A DNA stretch of 64,000 bases from Sporobolomyces roseus (Eukaryota; Basidiomycota; Microbotryomycetes; Sporidiobolales; Sporidiobolaceae): assembly GCA_016617785.1 (NCBI GenBank), contig JADILM010000005.1:1612001-1676000 (forward strand), in the 5' to 3' direction. The position numbers and the translations under genes were made by a program. Positions 48,339 through 57,590 of the stretch are shown here, piece by piece. The first letter of the stretch is position 1; each line of letters opens with the position of its first letter. The notes beneath the pieces were generated by a model. The model was not told where the DNA came from. It worked only from the letters and a program-made list of their open reading frames with translations, and ran no database searches.

Positions 48339-49036
48339 GGAAGAAATGAAGAAGAGAAGAGTAAATCAGTGAAATTTTGTTGAAACGCTTGAAACAGTCA
48401 AATGACAAAGTTCGAGGGAGGAGGAGATACTTCGAGAGCTCCCTATGCATTTTGGGTGTGTTGGAAGCTCTGGTGACTGGCCTCAGACGAGCGAGATTGG
48501 ATCTGAGCTTGCGCTGGGTGAAGCGAGTGAGTCGATTGACTCTCTTGATCTCGCTTTTCGCGAAGCACGAATCGACCTGACAACTACTTCTCTTCCGATG
48601 ACAGTTGACACTTTCTCCTTCTTGTGCGTCGTCTATGATACATGCTTGTGTGCTGCTTGTGTGCTTTCCCGAGCTTTGGGAGTTTCGCTATGCTATTCCA
48701 ATCGTCCTTACTCTCTTCTGTTTTCTTTCGGTCAGCCACCGCTCTCTCGCTCCCGATCTGACAGATCCTCGCAGGATCTGCGGGACAGCTCTCGTTCTTT
48801 GAGGGGGACTCGACTCTCCAACGGAAACAGCACTTTCGAGTCTCACAGAATCTTTCCTCACTCACCTTTCCATTCGCCTCCCCCATTCGACGCCGTACTC
48901 GGATCATCGACCGCTCACAAGTCAATCCACGCTCTCGTCGTCAATCAGAAAGTCCGAGGATGTCTCGGAGTTCGACGAATCCCTCTTCCCGAAAACTCTC
49001 CTTTCCTCTCTCCCTTCTTACCTTCACACTCTCCCG
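48339..49036. other. Intergenic region before the MYND cluster
   Basis: About 700 bases containing the promoter of the first MYND gene. Long frames on both strands exist but are mutually overlapping and without domains. Confidence 0.45.
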
Positions 49037-49919
49037 ATGTTTAAGTCTGCCTCAGCTTTGGCCACTCCCCACGGGGAATGCATAGTTTGCGGTCAAAGTA
49101 CGACAACTCGTTGCAGTTCGTGCGCTTCGCACGGTACAGACTTCATGTTCTTCTGTTCTCGTGAACATCAGAAAATGGTAAGTCTCGCAAACGCTCTGTC
49201 GCGAACTCGAGGCTGATGTAGTAGTGAGCAGGTCTGGAAAGTGCACAAATTCGTGTGTGGTCCAAGGTCGAAACCGTTCTGTTGGCCCGGGTTCTCGCAA
49301 CAAGAGATCGACGAGCTCCTCGCTCTCCTACAGAAGCCTACTATCAAGCGTGGCCTGGACGACATCATTTGCGCCCACGGAGGGTTTGAGAGATTCAAGG
49401 TGGGTCAACCACCAAGTCTCCATCATTCCGAGTCTTTTCTGACGGCTTCCGTTGTTTCAGGCCAGAATCGTCGGGTTGAAAGATCCAGGCTCGCAAACCG
49501 ATTTCGACACGCGTGGGCAAGAATGCTTCTCTCTTCGCAACCTCTTCTTCGACTTGCTAGAGCACGACGTTAAGCACTTACCAACCAAGGAGCGTCGCGG
49601 CGGTCTTATGTGCGACCACCCATTCGATGCCATGGCCAACATGCTCAAGAATGTACCAGTATCGGGTCTTATCGACAAGATCGATTACTCGAACTGGTCC
49701 TCTGAGTTCCAGCATCGTTTCCTACTCTCTGTCCACTTCACAAATCTCTTCGTGACCTCCGGAAGCGTCGAGATGGCTCAATATGCAAGGTACGCCACGC
49801 TCGAGACTGGTCGCTTCCTCAGGGAAACCGTAGCAGTGACTCATCCTAAGGAATCGAAAGCTTTGTTGGAGTGGCTCTTGCAGCCATCCCCAAGAGCCAC
49901 GGGAGGACGTACGGGATAA
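49037..49919 (+). CDS. MYND zinc-finger protein, cluster copy A
   Basis: Three exons (49037-49177, 49232-49399, 49461-49919) give 255 residues. The MYND module starts at residue 15: CIVC, RCSSC, FFCSREHQKM, then after an intron VWKVHKFVCG. Zinc ligands are Cys-x2-Cys, Cys-x2-Cys, Cys-x3-His, His-x3-Cys, with His where the usual sixth ligand is Cys. Next comes RSKPFCWPGFSQQEIDELLA, shared with the other copies. The remaining residues are predicted helical and contain WSSEFQHRFLLSVHF, matching WWSRYQHKHLAYMT in copy B. MYND fingers bind proline-rich peptides of partner proteins; no enzymatic (SET) domain is present. Function unknown. The frame is open throughout, so the gene appears intact. Confidence 0.82.
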
Positions 49920-50468
49920 ATGATGGGGCTCAAGACACTCTACAGGTGTTATCATCTTGACACTCCCTTTCACTTCAGTATGCGACGAATAGGAAACGAA
50001 GGGGGAAAGCGAATTTTGAGCTGTAATAGATTTTTTTCGATTTGTGCCGCACACCTTCGGGCTCGATGCATTCGCTTGGTACTTGTTCTGAGAGCCAATT
50101 AAGGTAGAAAGAGGATCAGCGAGTGAGATATACGAGAGCAAGAAGCGATTTCGAAAGTTGACTTAAACCAATTCACCAACAACGACGAAAAAACTTCAGA
50201 TCGGCTCGAACGCGCCTCGGATCAATACTCAGTAGCTTCAATAACCCCATAACGAAACAAGCAGCAGCTCTTCGCTTTCCTCGCTCTTCCTCAACTCGAT
50301 CAATTTTCTCATCTTCAATCTCGTCTCTCTCTCTTCGACTCGACTCTAGGGCGCTACTGAGCCATACGAAGGTGAGTTCATATGTCAAGGTTTAAACAGC
50401 GAGTTCGCTCACAATACCTAGTGCTGGTTCTCAGGTTTGGTTTCTCCTCTCCCTACATTCTCGTTCAA
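49920..50468. other. Spacer between MYND copies A and B
   Basis: About 550 bases. A good donor (acgaag, GTGAGT near 50371) and acceptor (TTCTCAG ending 50434) suggest a leader intron of copy B. No other gene is seen. Confidence 0.5.
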
Positions 50469-51482
50469 ATGTCTTCCTCTCCTTCTCCTCCGTGAATGTG
50501 TTGTTTGCGGAAAGATGACTACGAAGCGTTGTAGCTCATGCGCGTCTCATGGTGCTGATTGGATATTTTTCTGTTCTGAAGGACATCAGAAATTGGTCAG
50601 CTCTCGCTTTCTATCTCTATAAGCACTTCAGGCTGACAAAGTATCCGTTTAGATCTGGTCTACGCACAAGCGAGTTTGCGGCGCTCGGTCGAATCCGTAC
50701 CATTGGCCTGGACTTAGTTCGAAGGAGATCGAGGAACTGCTCGAGCTCTGCGTCATGCCAATAGAGCCTATTCTCTATGAGGGTAAGATAGTGCAGAGCT
50801 GGCTCGAGTTGATGGTTAGGAATCATCCAGTCGAGTTACCTTCTCTCGAAACCCAACTTCGCTCAGTGCAGGTGAGTTCTCCTTCATCTCAATTCATTCC
50901 TCCGTAGACTGAGTCCGCTCCTCAAACCTACTTCAGCAAACCTTCGAAACACTCCACGAACCAGATTCCAGAGATCGAGCTCTTCCCCTCGCCAAAACTG
51001 CAGAAATCGCCAGTATTCGTTCGAACGCACACGCATTCAACATTCAGAGTCAAGACTACCTCACAAACAACCCTACTCAAGCTTACAGGCTCCGTAATCA
51101 ATCGATTCGTGAAGGTCCATTCAACATTCTCGCTTACAATCAGGGAGTCCTCGATTACGATCTACCTCGCAACCCTCAATTTGCATCCTGGTGGTCAAGG
51201 TATCAACACAAACACTTGGCTTACATGACATTGTTCGCTAGAACCGCTGAGAACCTCATGAGTGATGAAGTTTGGGAATATATGTCCTGGTCGAGACGAG
51301 ATTTGATCAATTTCTGCGAGGAAGTCATGAAGAAGACTCATCCGAAGTTGGCCGGAGACACAGTCGAAAGTCTTGTCGAATTACCCAGGTACAGAATCAT
51401 GGAAGGAGTGGAAAAGTACAAAGAGCGCTTGGGAGAATTCAAGTCAAGCTTGGAGGAGAAGTTCAAAGATTTGGTCGAGTAG
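50469..51482 (+). pseudogene. MYND zinc-finger protein, cluster copy B, frame broken at the N-terminus
   Basis: The module CVVCGKMTTKRCSSC, FFCSEGHQKL, intron, IWSTHKRVCGARSNPYHWPG is conserved and the rest stays open over 300 codons to TAG 51480-51482. It includes EIEELLELCVMPIEP, intron, LAKTAEIASIRSNAHAF and WWSRYQHKHLAYMTLFA. However, the only sensible start, the ATG at 50469 (Met-Ser-Ser-Ser-Pro-Ser-Pro-Pro, like copy D), meets TGA at 50493-50495. The CVVC frame is one base off. The next in-frame ATG lies after the first zinc pair. So this is a very recent break, a sequencing error, or a gene with an unrecognised upstream start exon. The long open remainder argues against old decay. Confidence 0.6.
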
Positions 51483-51850
51483 AACAGAATACACCGCTTT
51501 CCTCTGCCAATGCGATTCACTGTGTCGAACTTTGAGAGTCTGAGCCTTGTGGAAGCGAATGCCCGCAATTATATTGTCAGATTCAGCTTGCGAAGATTTC
51601 CTCTTTTTCGAAACGACTTCGTTCGGGCTCAGACTTCGTTCGGGATCGGAGAGATCAGCATAAAGTCATATCATCATACACTCAGCTCCATTCAGCTATC
51701 AATCGAGTAATCCCTCGTCAAAAGCCGCGGAAGTTTCTCGGAGTTGCGAAATTGCGAAATCTCTCCCTTCCTCTCTTTCTCTCCTTCACATCACTTCACC
51801 GTCGACTCTCACTTCCTCTCCCAGTCGCTATCGATCTCGAAGCTACATCT
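51483..51850. other. Spacer between MYND copies B and C
   Basis: About 370 bases with the presumed promoter of copy C; pyrimidine-rich just before the ATG. Nothing else is seen. Confidence 0.5.
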
Positions 51851-52908
51851 ATGGCCACCTCTCACGACTCAGCAACCTCACAAGATCAAGGGGAATGTGT
51901 TGTTTGTGGGAAATTGAGTTCAACTCGCTGTTCGGAGTGTGCAAAGTTCGGTACCGAATGGATGTACTTCTGCAGTAGAGAGCACCAGAAGCTTGTGAGG
52001 TCTTCCTCGATCACATCCTAAGAGTGATTGGAAGCTGACTGTCGTTGTGTCTCCTTTTCCTCACCTTCAATCTGGACCTCTGTCTCTCGCCCTTTCGCGA
52101 CTCCTCGCTTTCTCGCTCAATTTACACGAATATCTAGATCTGGGGGATACACAAACGAGTGTGCGGCGACAAGTCAAATCCATTCCGCTACCCTCTTCTC
52201 TCGGAGAAGGAAGTGCAGAGTTTCATCGCCGTCTGTGAACAGCCGTTCTCGATCCGTCTCAGCTCTGACGGTGGACCAAAGAGCTGGGCAGCGCGATATC
52301 TATCGAATATCGTGCCCGAAACTCTGGCTAGAGCTCGCACTGTCAATTACAGCGATGCGAAGATTTTCAGTGTAAGCTCATTCTCTCACTATGATCGTTC
52401 ACTGCTCGAGACAAATAGGCGCTGACCACAGCTGATGCGGTAGATTGGGGTCAAGGCACATCAAGAGGGTTTCTGCGGCAGGATCCTGCCTTTAGCTCAC
52501 ACCGGTGAAGTCGCTGCTCTTCGAAGAGACAGTTGGATTGCCCACATCGATTTCGCTTTGCAGAAAACTGGTCCTTCGCACGTCCCTACCTTACTCCAGC
52601 TCATCACTGAAAACCCTTTCGGATTCCTTGCCGAGATCCAGAAGGAGCTGAGAATCCCTAGCTTTACCGACGAAGATGCAGCCTATACTGCCTGGTGGTC
52701 TCAGACTCAGCATCACCTACTCTTGAAGATCTCGGTTATGAGTTCTTACTTCTCTGACCCATCCATAGAGAACGAGGCGCACATGTACCCCTCACAACGC
52801 AAGATCACGGAATGGTTGGAATCCGAATCAATGCCTGACGAAGCCAAGGAGGCAGCTCGAAAGGCAATTCCCGAGCTTATCGTATGGAGTGGAAGCAAGG
52901 TATACTAG
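51851..52908 (+). CDS. MYND zinc-finger protein, cluster copy C
   Basis: Three exons (51851-51994, 52138-52371, 52444-52908) give 280 residues. After MATSHDSATSQDQGE comes the finger CVVCGKLSSTRCSEC, MYFCSREHQKL, intron, IWGIHKRVCGDKSNPFRYPL. The first intron is at the same place as in the other copies, just before the invariant Ile/Val-Trp, and the second is at a similar position. The C-terminal part reads ILPLAHTGEVAALRRDSW, LLQLITENPFGFLAEIQKEL and AWWSQTQHHLLLKISVMSSY. It is alignable to copies B and D by the TGE/TAE motif and the Trp-x-x-x-x-Gln-His motif. The frame is intact. Function unknown; a peptide-binding scaffold is the family expectation. Confidence 0.82.
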
Positions 52909-54314
52909 TCGAGGGGACAGTCGATGCACAAGCTGAAGGGAAACATGATTGTATTCTGATCGTACTATTCATGTTCTGTATCTTTTGTAACGGATTCTTG
53001 GCGAGTTGTCACTGCGCAGTGCTGGAGATCGCTCAAAAGTCGAAAGCCTGAGAACACTTTAGCAATCATGAGCTGTTTGTTTAAAGAAGAACAGAAACCT
53101 CCGATCCATTTCGTTCCAGTGAAACAAACTTCTCTATTTCTAGTCCATGTCTCTGTCCTACACCCTTGCACGCTACCGTCAAATCCTCTGTCCTATCTCC
53201 CTTCCTAAACTCCGTTTAACCGTTTGACTGCGTCGACCAAACCTTCCTCGTAGCAAAGTGTCGAGTTTCGAGGTTTCGTGAGCGCAGTCGTCGGAGGTCC
53301 GCGTCGATCCTGAAGGCTATCGACGCATCACCTATCTAGAATCGACATCTCGAGGCGTCTGTGAGAAGGGAGAGGGAGAGCTCACCTAGCCAGCTCGACG
53401 AATCTTGCGAATCACTATCTTCCTTCGAACTGTGTCTGTCCGCTCGTCACTCTACATAGACTTTATCTCACTCAAGCTCGCATGAGCACTCGACGCTCCC
53501 GAATCGAGGAAAGGAGAGAAAGATTGGGCTCACGATTTGACAGTGTCGAGATCTCGGTACTAACGACTTCGAATCAATCCATTCTTCGCTACCGCTGATC
53601 TACTCGAGAAACTCTTGATCCCGACAGTGCACGTGTAGTCCGAGAAGTAGAAGTCGAGGAAGAAACCGAGAAGAGAGATGAAGAGAGGGGAAGAGTCTGA
53701 GAAGACAGGAGAAAGGCTAGTTGGCAAGAGCTAGGTCATCGTAAGCTGTAGTATGTGTATCATACTGATCTAGTTGAGTTCAGCGGATTTGCGGCGGTTG
53801 GAAGGAGCGAGAAGGAACGAGTTTCGCTGATTGACCTCGAACCAATCTCTTCAACTCGCCTAGACTGCTTGAGATAGCTTCAAACCAGTCTTAGGAGCTT
53901 TAAAACTCGACCCTACACCATCACCAGGTCGCGCACCCCTTCCTCGCTACTTCCCCCACCAACTACTTTCCTCGTTTCTCTCCCTTCGAATAGCCACTCT
54001 CAAGACTCGCCGAGCGTGCAACAGTCCGATTCGGCGAACGTATTCGAAAGAACGTACCTCTGATAAATTGAACACGTCAACTTCCGCTTTCCTCTGCGTC
54101 GAAACTTTCGAAATCTCCTTCCCTTCCCCTCTCCGTTCCCTCTTACCACTCCCCTCGACGTTCTCGACTTCCCATCTTCACTTTCGATACTCGATACATC
54201 ACGTCGCCCCTCTCCCGTAAAGACCAACAACTCCTCGATCAATCCCCTTTAATCCCTCGCTTCTTCTCTCCCTTCTCTCGTCCCTTTCACACGTACACCA
54301 CTCCTTCCTCCTCG
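52909..54314. other. 1.4-kb spacer before MYND copy D
   Basis: No gene recognised. It is wide enough for one more cluster member, but I found no second Cys-x2-Cys finger or WPG motif in it on either strand. The last 300 bases are a pyrimidine-rich promoter/leader. Confidence 0.5.
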
Positions 54315-55273
54315 ATGTCCACCTCTCCTCTCGGCAAATGTGTGTGCTGTGATGAGACTACAGCTACTAGGTGTAGCGCGTGTGCAGCTCATGGGACGGA
54401 TTGGATGTTCTTCTGCTCGAGGGAACACCAGAAATTGGTCAGTCAAGTTTCGTCCTACGTTCGCTCGTTCATCGTGTTGACCCTTGAGACACGATATCAG
54501 GTTTGGTACATGCACAAGCGCGTGTGCGGCTATCGATCGAGCCCCTTCCGATGGCCGGGCCTGAATGAGGACGAGATCGAAGAAAACGTTCGCCTTTGTA
54601 CTGAACCAGTAGTCCTCGTCGACTCCATGCCACCAACTACATGGCTTGATATTGCTGCTGTGAAATTGTCCTGGTTAGGGAGTACAGAGGAGCGATTAGG
54701 CAAGTTTAGGGCGAGTCTGTTCCAAAGTCCAATCTTTCCGGTGTGTGCTGACGTAGTTTGCGAAATCCGAAGGCTCACCTTCAGACCTTGGAACCTACTC
54801 CGGATGGCGAGCGGCAGCCTCAGGAGAAATGCTCGCAGCTCGTGCGACATCGTGGGCTCGCTCATCAAATTCGAAAATATTCGATGCAAACGACGAGACC
54901 TGAAGAGCGAGAGGCATCGACCTTGTCGGAGTTGGTCGACACCAAGGCAATTGACATCTTCGCATGGTCGTTCGGAAAGGTTAGCTACCACCGGTTCCTC
55001 GAATCCACGAAATCCTACGTATGGTTATCAAAGTTTCAGCATTTATGTTTGATCTGTCAAGCTCTGCAACTGAGCGCTATGACGGAGAAAATCGCCTCTG
55101 CCGAGTCTCCTACTACGATCCAAAAATGTATCGACCACGCTTTGGACCAAACTCGATCTTTCGTCAGTGATGAAGTTTCAAGGAGTCACCCTCAAATAGC
55201 ACGAGACCTGCTCAAGCAACTACCAACGAGTACTATGGCAGCAGAGATCCGGGCGGCTCGCCGAGGAGGGTGA
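54315..55273 (+). pseudogene. MYND zinc-finger protein, cluster copy D, apparent internal frameshift
   Basis: Exon 1 (54315-54437) encodes CVCCDETTATRCSACAAHG and FFCSREHQKL; exon 2 starts at 54501 with VWYMHKRVCGYRSSPFRWPG. A second intron ends between 54756 and 54784 (branch TGCTGAC at 54746). The next frame reads GWRAAASGEMLAARATSW, aligning with TGEVAALRRDSW of copy C, and meets TGA at 54901-54903. From there the frame one base later continues TLSELVDTKAIDIFAWSF and YVWLSKFQHLCLICQALQL, which align over the same length with copy C, to TGA at 55271-55273. No GT donor lies between the two parts, so an intron cannot explain the shift. It is a recent pseudogene, a sequence error, or frameshifted expression. 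Confidence 0.6.
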
Positions 55274-55399
55274 GACGGTCAGGGAAATGTCGAAAGCGAT
55301 CTCTCTCTTTCAGACAAGTGAGTCTTCCAACCCAACTTGAATCTCCTCTTCACACCAAAGTCGCTGACGTGCAGACAACGAAAGGGTGTAGGTGACGCT

Positions 55400-55675
55400 T
55401 TATGGCTTGGAATATGACAGGAATGGACAGCCACTCACAACGGGATCTAGCGAGTGAGCGAAAATAGAGAGATCAACGAGTCGTTTTCGAGAGGCGTAGA
55501 AATCGAAACGTCGGAGGGATTCATAGTAGGAGAGGTCGGAGCAGGTGATCAATCCGTAATGCACGTAAGCGAGCGGAGAGTCAGCGACTTGACAGAAGGA
55601 GAGTTGTCGATGCGCCTTGCGAAAAGAATTTGAAGTCATCAATCCTTCTCTCTCACCAGTTTCTCTATTCATCAC
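55400..55675 (-). CDS. Possible 91-residue protein, unknown
   Basis: An ATG-started single-exon frame (MMNRETGEREGLMTSNSF, then ADSPLAYVHYGLITCSDLSY) of even composition with no recognised domain. It lies in the gap (55274-55869) between MYND copy D and the PQ-loop gene. It may be chance; nothing else is seen in that gap. Confidence 0.3.
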   Translation of the reverse strand: MMNRETGEREGLMTSNSFRKAHRQLSFCQVADSPLAYVHYGLITCSDLSYYESLRRFDFYASRKRLVDLSIFAHSLDPVVSGCPFLSYSKP

Positions 55676-55869
55676 TGGCAGTCGCTCATACGCTCGCTAG
55701 TGTTTGTTGTTGAGTGCTTCTGATACATCTTGCCAGGCTACTCGACGTCGTTTCGTGGTTTCGGAGACTAGCAACGAAAGTAACGAAAGCAAAATTTCGA
55801 ATAATCTATGATATTTACCAATACAACAATACTCCACAATTCTATAGTCATACTCCCTCAGCTCCCGAC

Positions 55870-57043
55870 TCATTCTCCCTCATTCCGTCGTTCCCCCTCA
55901 TGCGGTAAAATCTCCGGATTGATCCTCTTCCCATCCTCCTTCCCTCCTTCTCCCACCCCGTGTTCTGTCGGACTCGTCATAGTAGCTTGTGATTCAACCG
56001 TCTCATTCTGATCCAATCCTTGTGCTTGCTTTCTTCGTTTTGCTGCGGGGTTGAGGAGGAGAGCGAGAACAACGATCAGAACTTCAAAGATGATTACGAT
56101 CACTACAGGAGGTTGGGAGAGATATCAGTTTCAAGTGAGAGGAGAGATAAAGAGATTATGAGAGGAAGCGTACGGTATCCGGCGAAAGCGATTCCATCGA
56201 GAGAAGTCTTGAAAGCTACGATCGAAATCAAGAAAGGTAAGCTTTGAACGGGCGGCACAGGAGCTTTACTTTCAGTTACAGACGTACCGAGTGATAAGAT
56301 ACTGAATACAGCACCTAGCGTATCCATCGCTAGGAAGAGATAGGACAACCCGACAACTTCTCGATCTTTATAAATTTGCCAGAATTGAGGGCTGTGAACG
56401 ACGACTTCTCACTGAGTCTCGGTCATGCCTCGGACTGAGAGTAAGTATGAGGCTCACAAGAATCCAGCGGCGAGACAAAGATCCGAGAGAATACCGAACG
56501 GATAAGTTGCAGCTTTGATTCCTCGATCCACTCCCGGCTGCAACCAAATCACCCCTTTCAGCATCTCACTCTTGTTCACAGAGGCTGTTGAGAGAGGGAC
56601 TACTCACCTTTGCAGCGAAATACATTCCGACCTCGAACCCTCCTCCGATGATACAATAAGCGAGGAACAAAAGAACAGTACTCTTCAAACTCCATTTCCG
56701 ATCGAAGTAAACCATCTGTTCAGAATCTGCTCCAGCTCAGCTTCTGTGTATCAAGCTGTAAGTGGAGTAGAAAACGAACCTGACAGAAGATGAAAGCGCA
56801 GAGTGAACCATAACAATGCGGTTGAAGAACTATCGATGTCGGACGAGGAGTCAGCTTGATCTTATGAAAGAGGGAGAGAGGGAAGAGGGACGTACTGATA
56901 GGGATATTGATATTCTCTAGGATTGCGTAGATTCCGAGGAATAGTCCAGAGAATAACCAAGTAGTGCTGTGAGTCAAGGAGAAATTCGACCACTCGTTAG
57001 CTGTACTGCTATGAGTGGGAGTGGTACTTGTCCCATGACTCAC
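55870..57043 (-). CDS. PQ-loop repeat membrane protein
   Basis: Six or more exons splice into about 260 residues from MSHGTSTTPTHSSTANEWSN. About seven hydrophobic helices are visible: WLFSGLFLGIYAI; YGSLCAFIFCQMVYFD, entered by a first PQ-like turn ILQPHC; TVLLFLAYCIIGGGFEVGMY; AATYPFGILSDLCLAAGF; then the clear PQ loop FFPQFWQIYKDREVVGLSYL and MDTLGAVFSILSLGT; LPFLISIVAFKTSLDGIAFA; and IVIIFEVLIVVLALLL. The cytoplasmic tail is hydrophilic, AAKRRKQAQGLDQNETVE. PQ-loop proteins include lysosomal or vacuolar amino acid exporters and SWEET-like carriers. The substrate here is unknown. The exon ending GFF to PQFWQ was chosen because it rebuilds the Pro-Gln motif. Confidence 0.85.
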
Positions 57044-57161
57044 TATAGCGCTACATGTAGTCCCTCTGTTGTTCTCCTCTTGTGATTGAGATAAACTAGA
57101 TCGCGGAAAGAAAAGGTCTCATAGATCAGCGAGTGAAGCCACACGAGATCAAGCCAAGATT

Positions 57162-57590
57162 ATGAAACATACCTTGTGGTATCAGTTGTACGCACCACTG
57201 TCCGTATTAGAATTCAAGTGGTTGGATGGTGAGATTCAAGTGTTCAGGGGTTTCGATGAGAGAGTTGAAGGACTGACCAGGACAGTTCCGATAGTACCAG
57301 TAACATTCTCTGCTACTGCGTTAGGCATTTCTGAACTATCTCTATTAAACAGAAGGCGACAATTGATCGAGTTGAGAGAGAAAAGTGAGAGAAAAGGAGT
57401 GAGAAGCAAAGATAGCGTCAAAAATCGCTGGCTTCGCTTCCTGCCTCGCCGAAAATTGTCGCATCGCAACCGCATGTTTCCGCATACTCGCGACGCAGCA
57501 ACAACCGTCACAGATAGTCGGTTAAGGTGGACTAAAAATAAGATATCATGTATTGACAGACAGCGAGTAAATCGGAAAGCTAAATCGTAG
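57162..57590 (+). CDS. Uncertain 142-codon ORF
   Basis: ATG-started, intronless frame (MKHTLWYQLYAPLSVLEFKW) with a basic C-terminal half. It overlaps the last 11 bases of the Nup82-like gene on the other strand and lies just upstream of the PQ-loop start. No family recognised; it may be chance. Confidence 0.25.
   Translation: MKHTLWYQLYAPLSVLEFKWLDGEIQVFRGFDERVEGLTRTVPIVPVTFSATALGISELSLLNRRRQLIELREKSERKGVRSKDSVKNRWLRFLPRRKLSHRNRMFPHTRDAATTVTDSRLRWTKNKISCIDRQRVNRKAKS

Noticed and set aside
52909..54314. A possible fifth MYND copy in the 1.4-kb spacer
   Set aside because: No Cys-x2-Cys finger, HKRVCG or WPG motif is visible in either strand.
54741..54756. A 16-base intron (GTGTGT to GTAG) in MYND copy D
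   Set aside because: It fits the frame, but longer introns of 58 or 70 bases from an upstream GTCTGT donor fit equally well. Such a tiny intron should not be claimed without transcripts.
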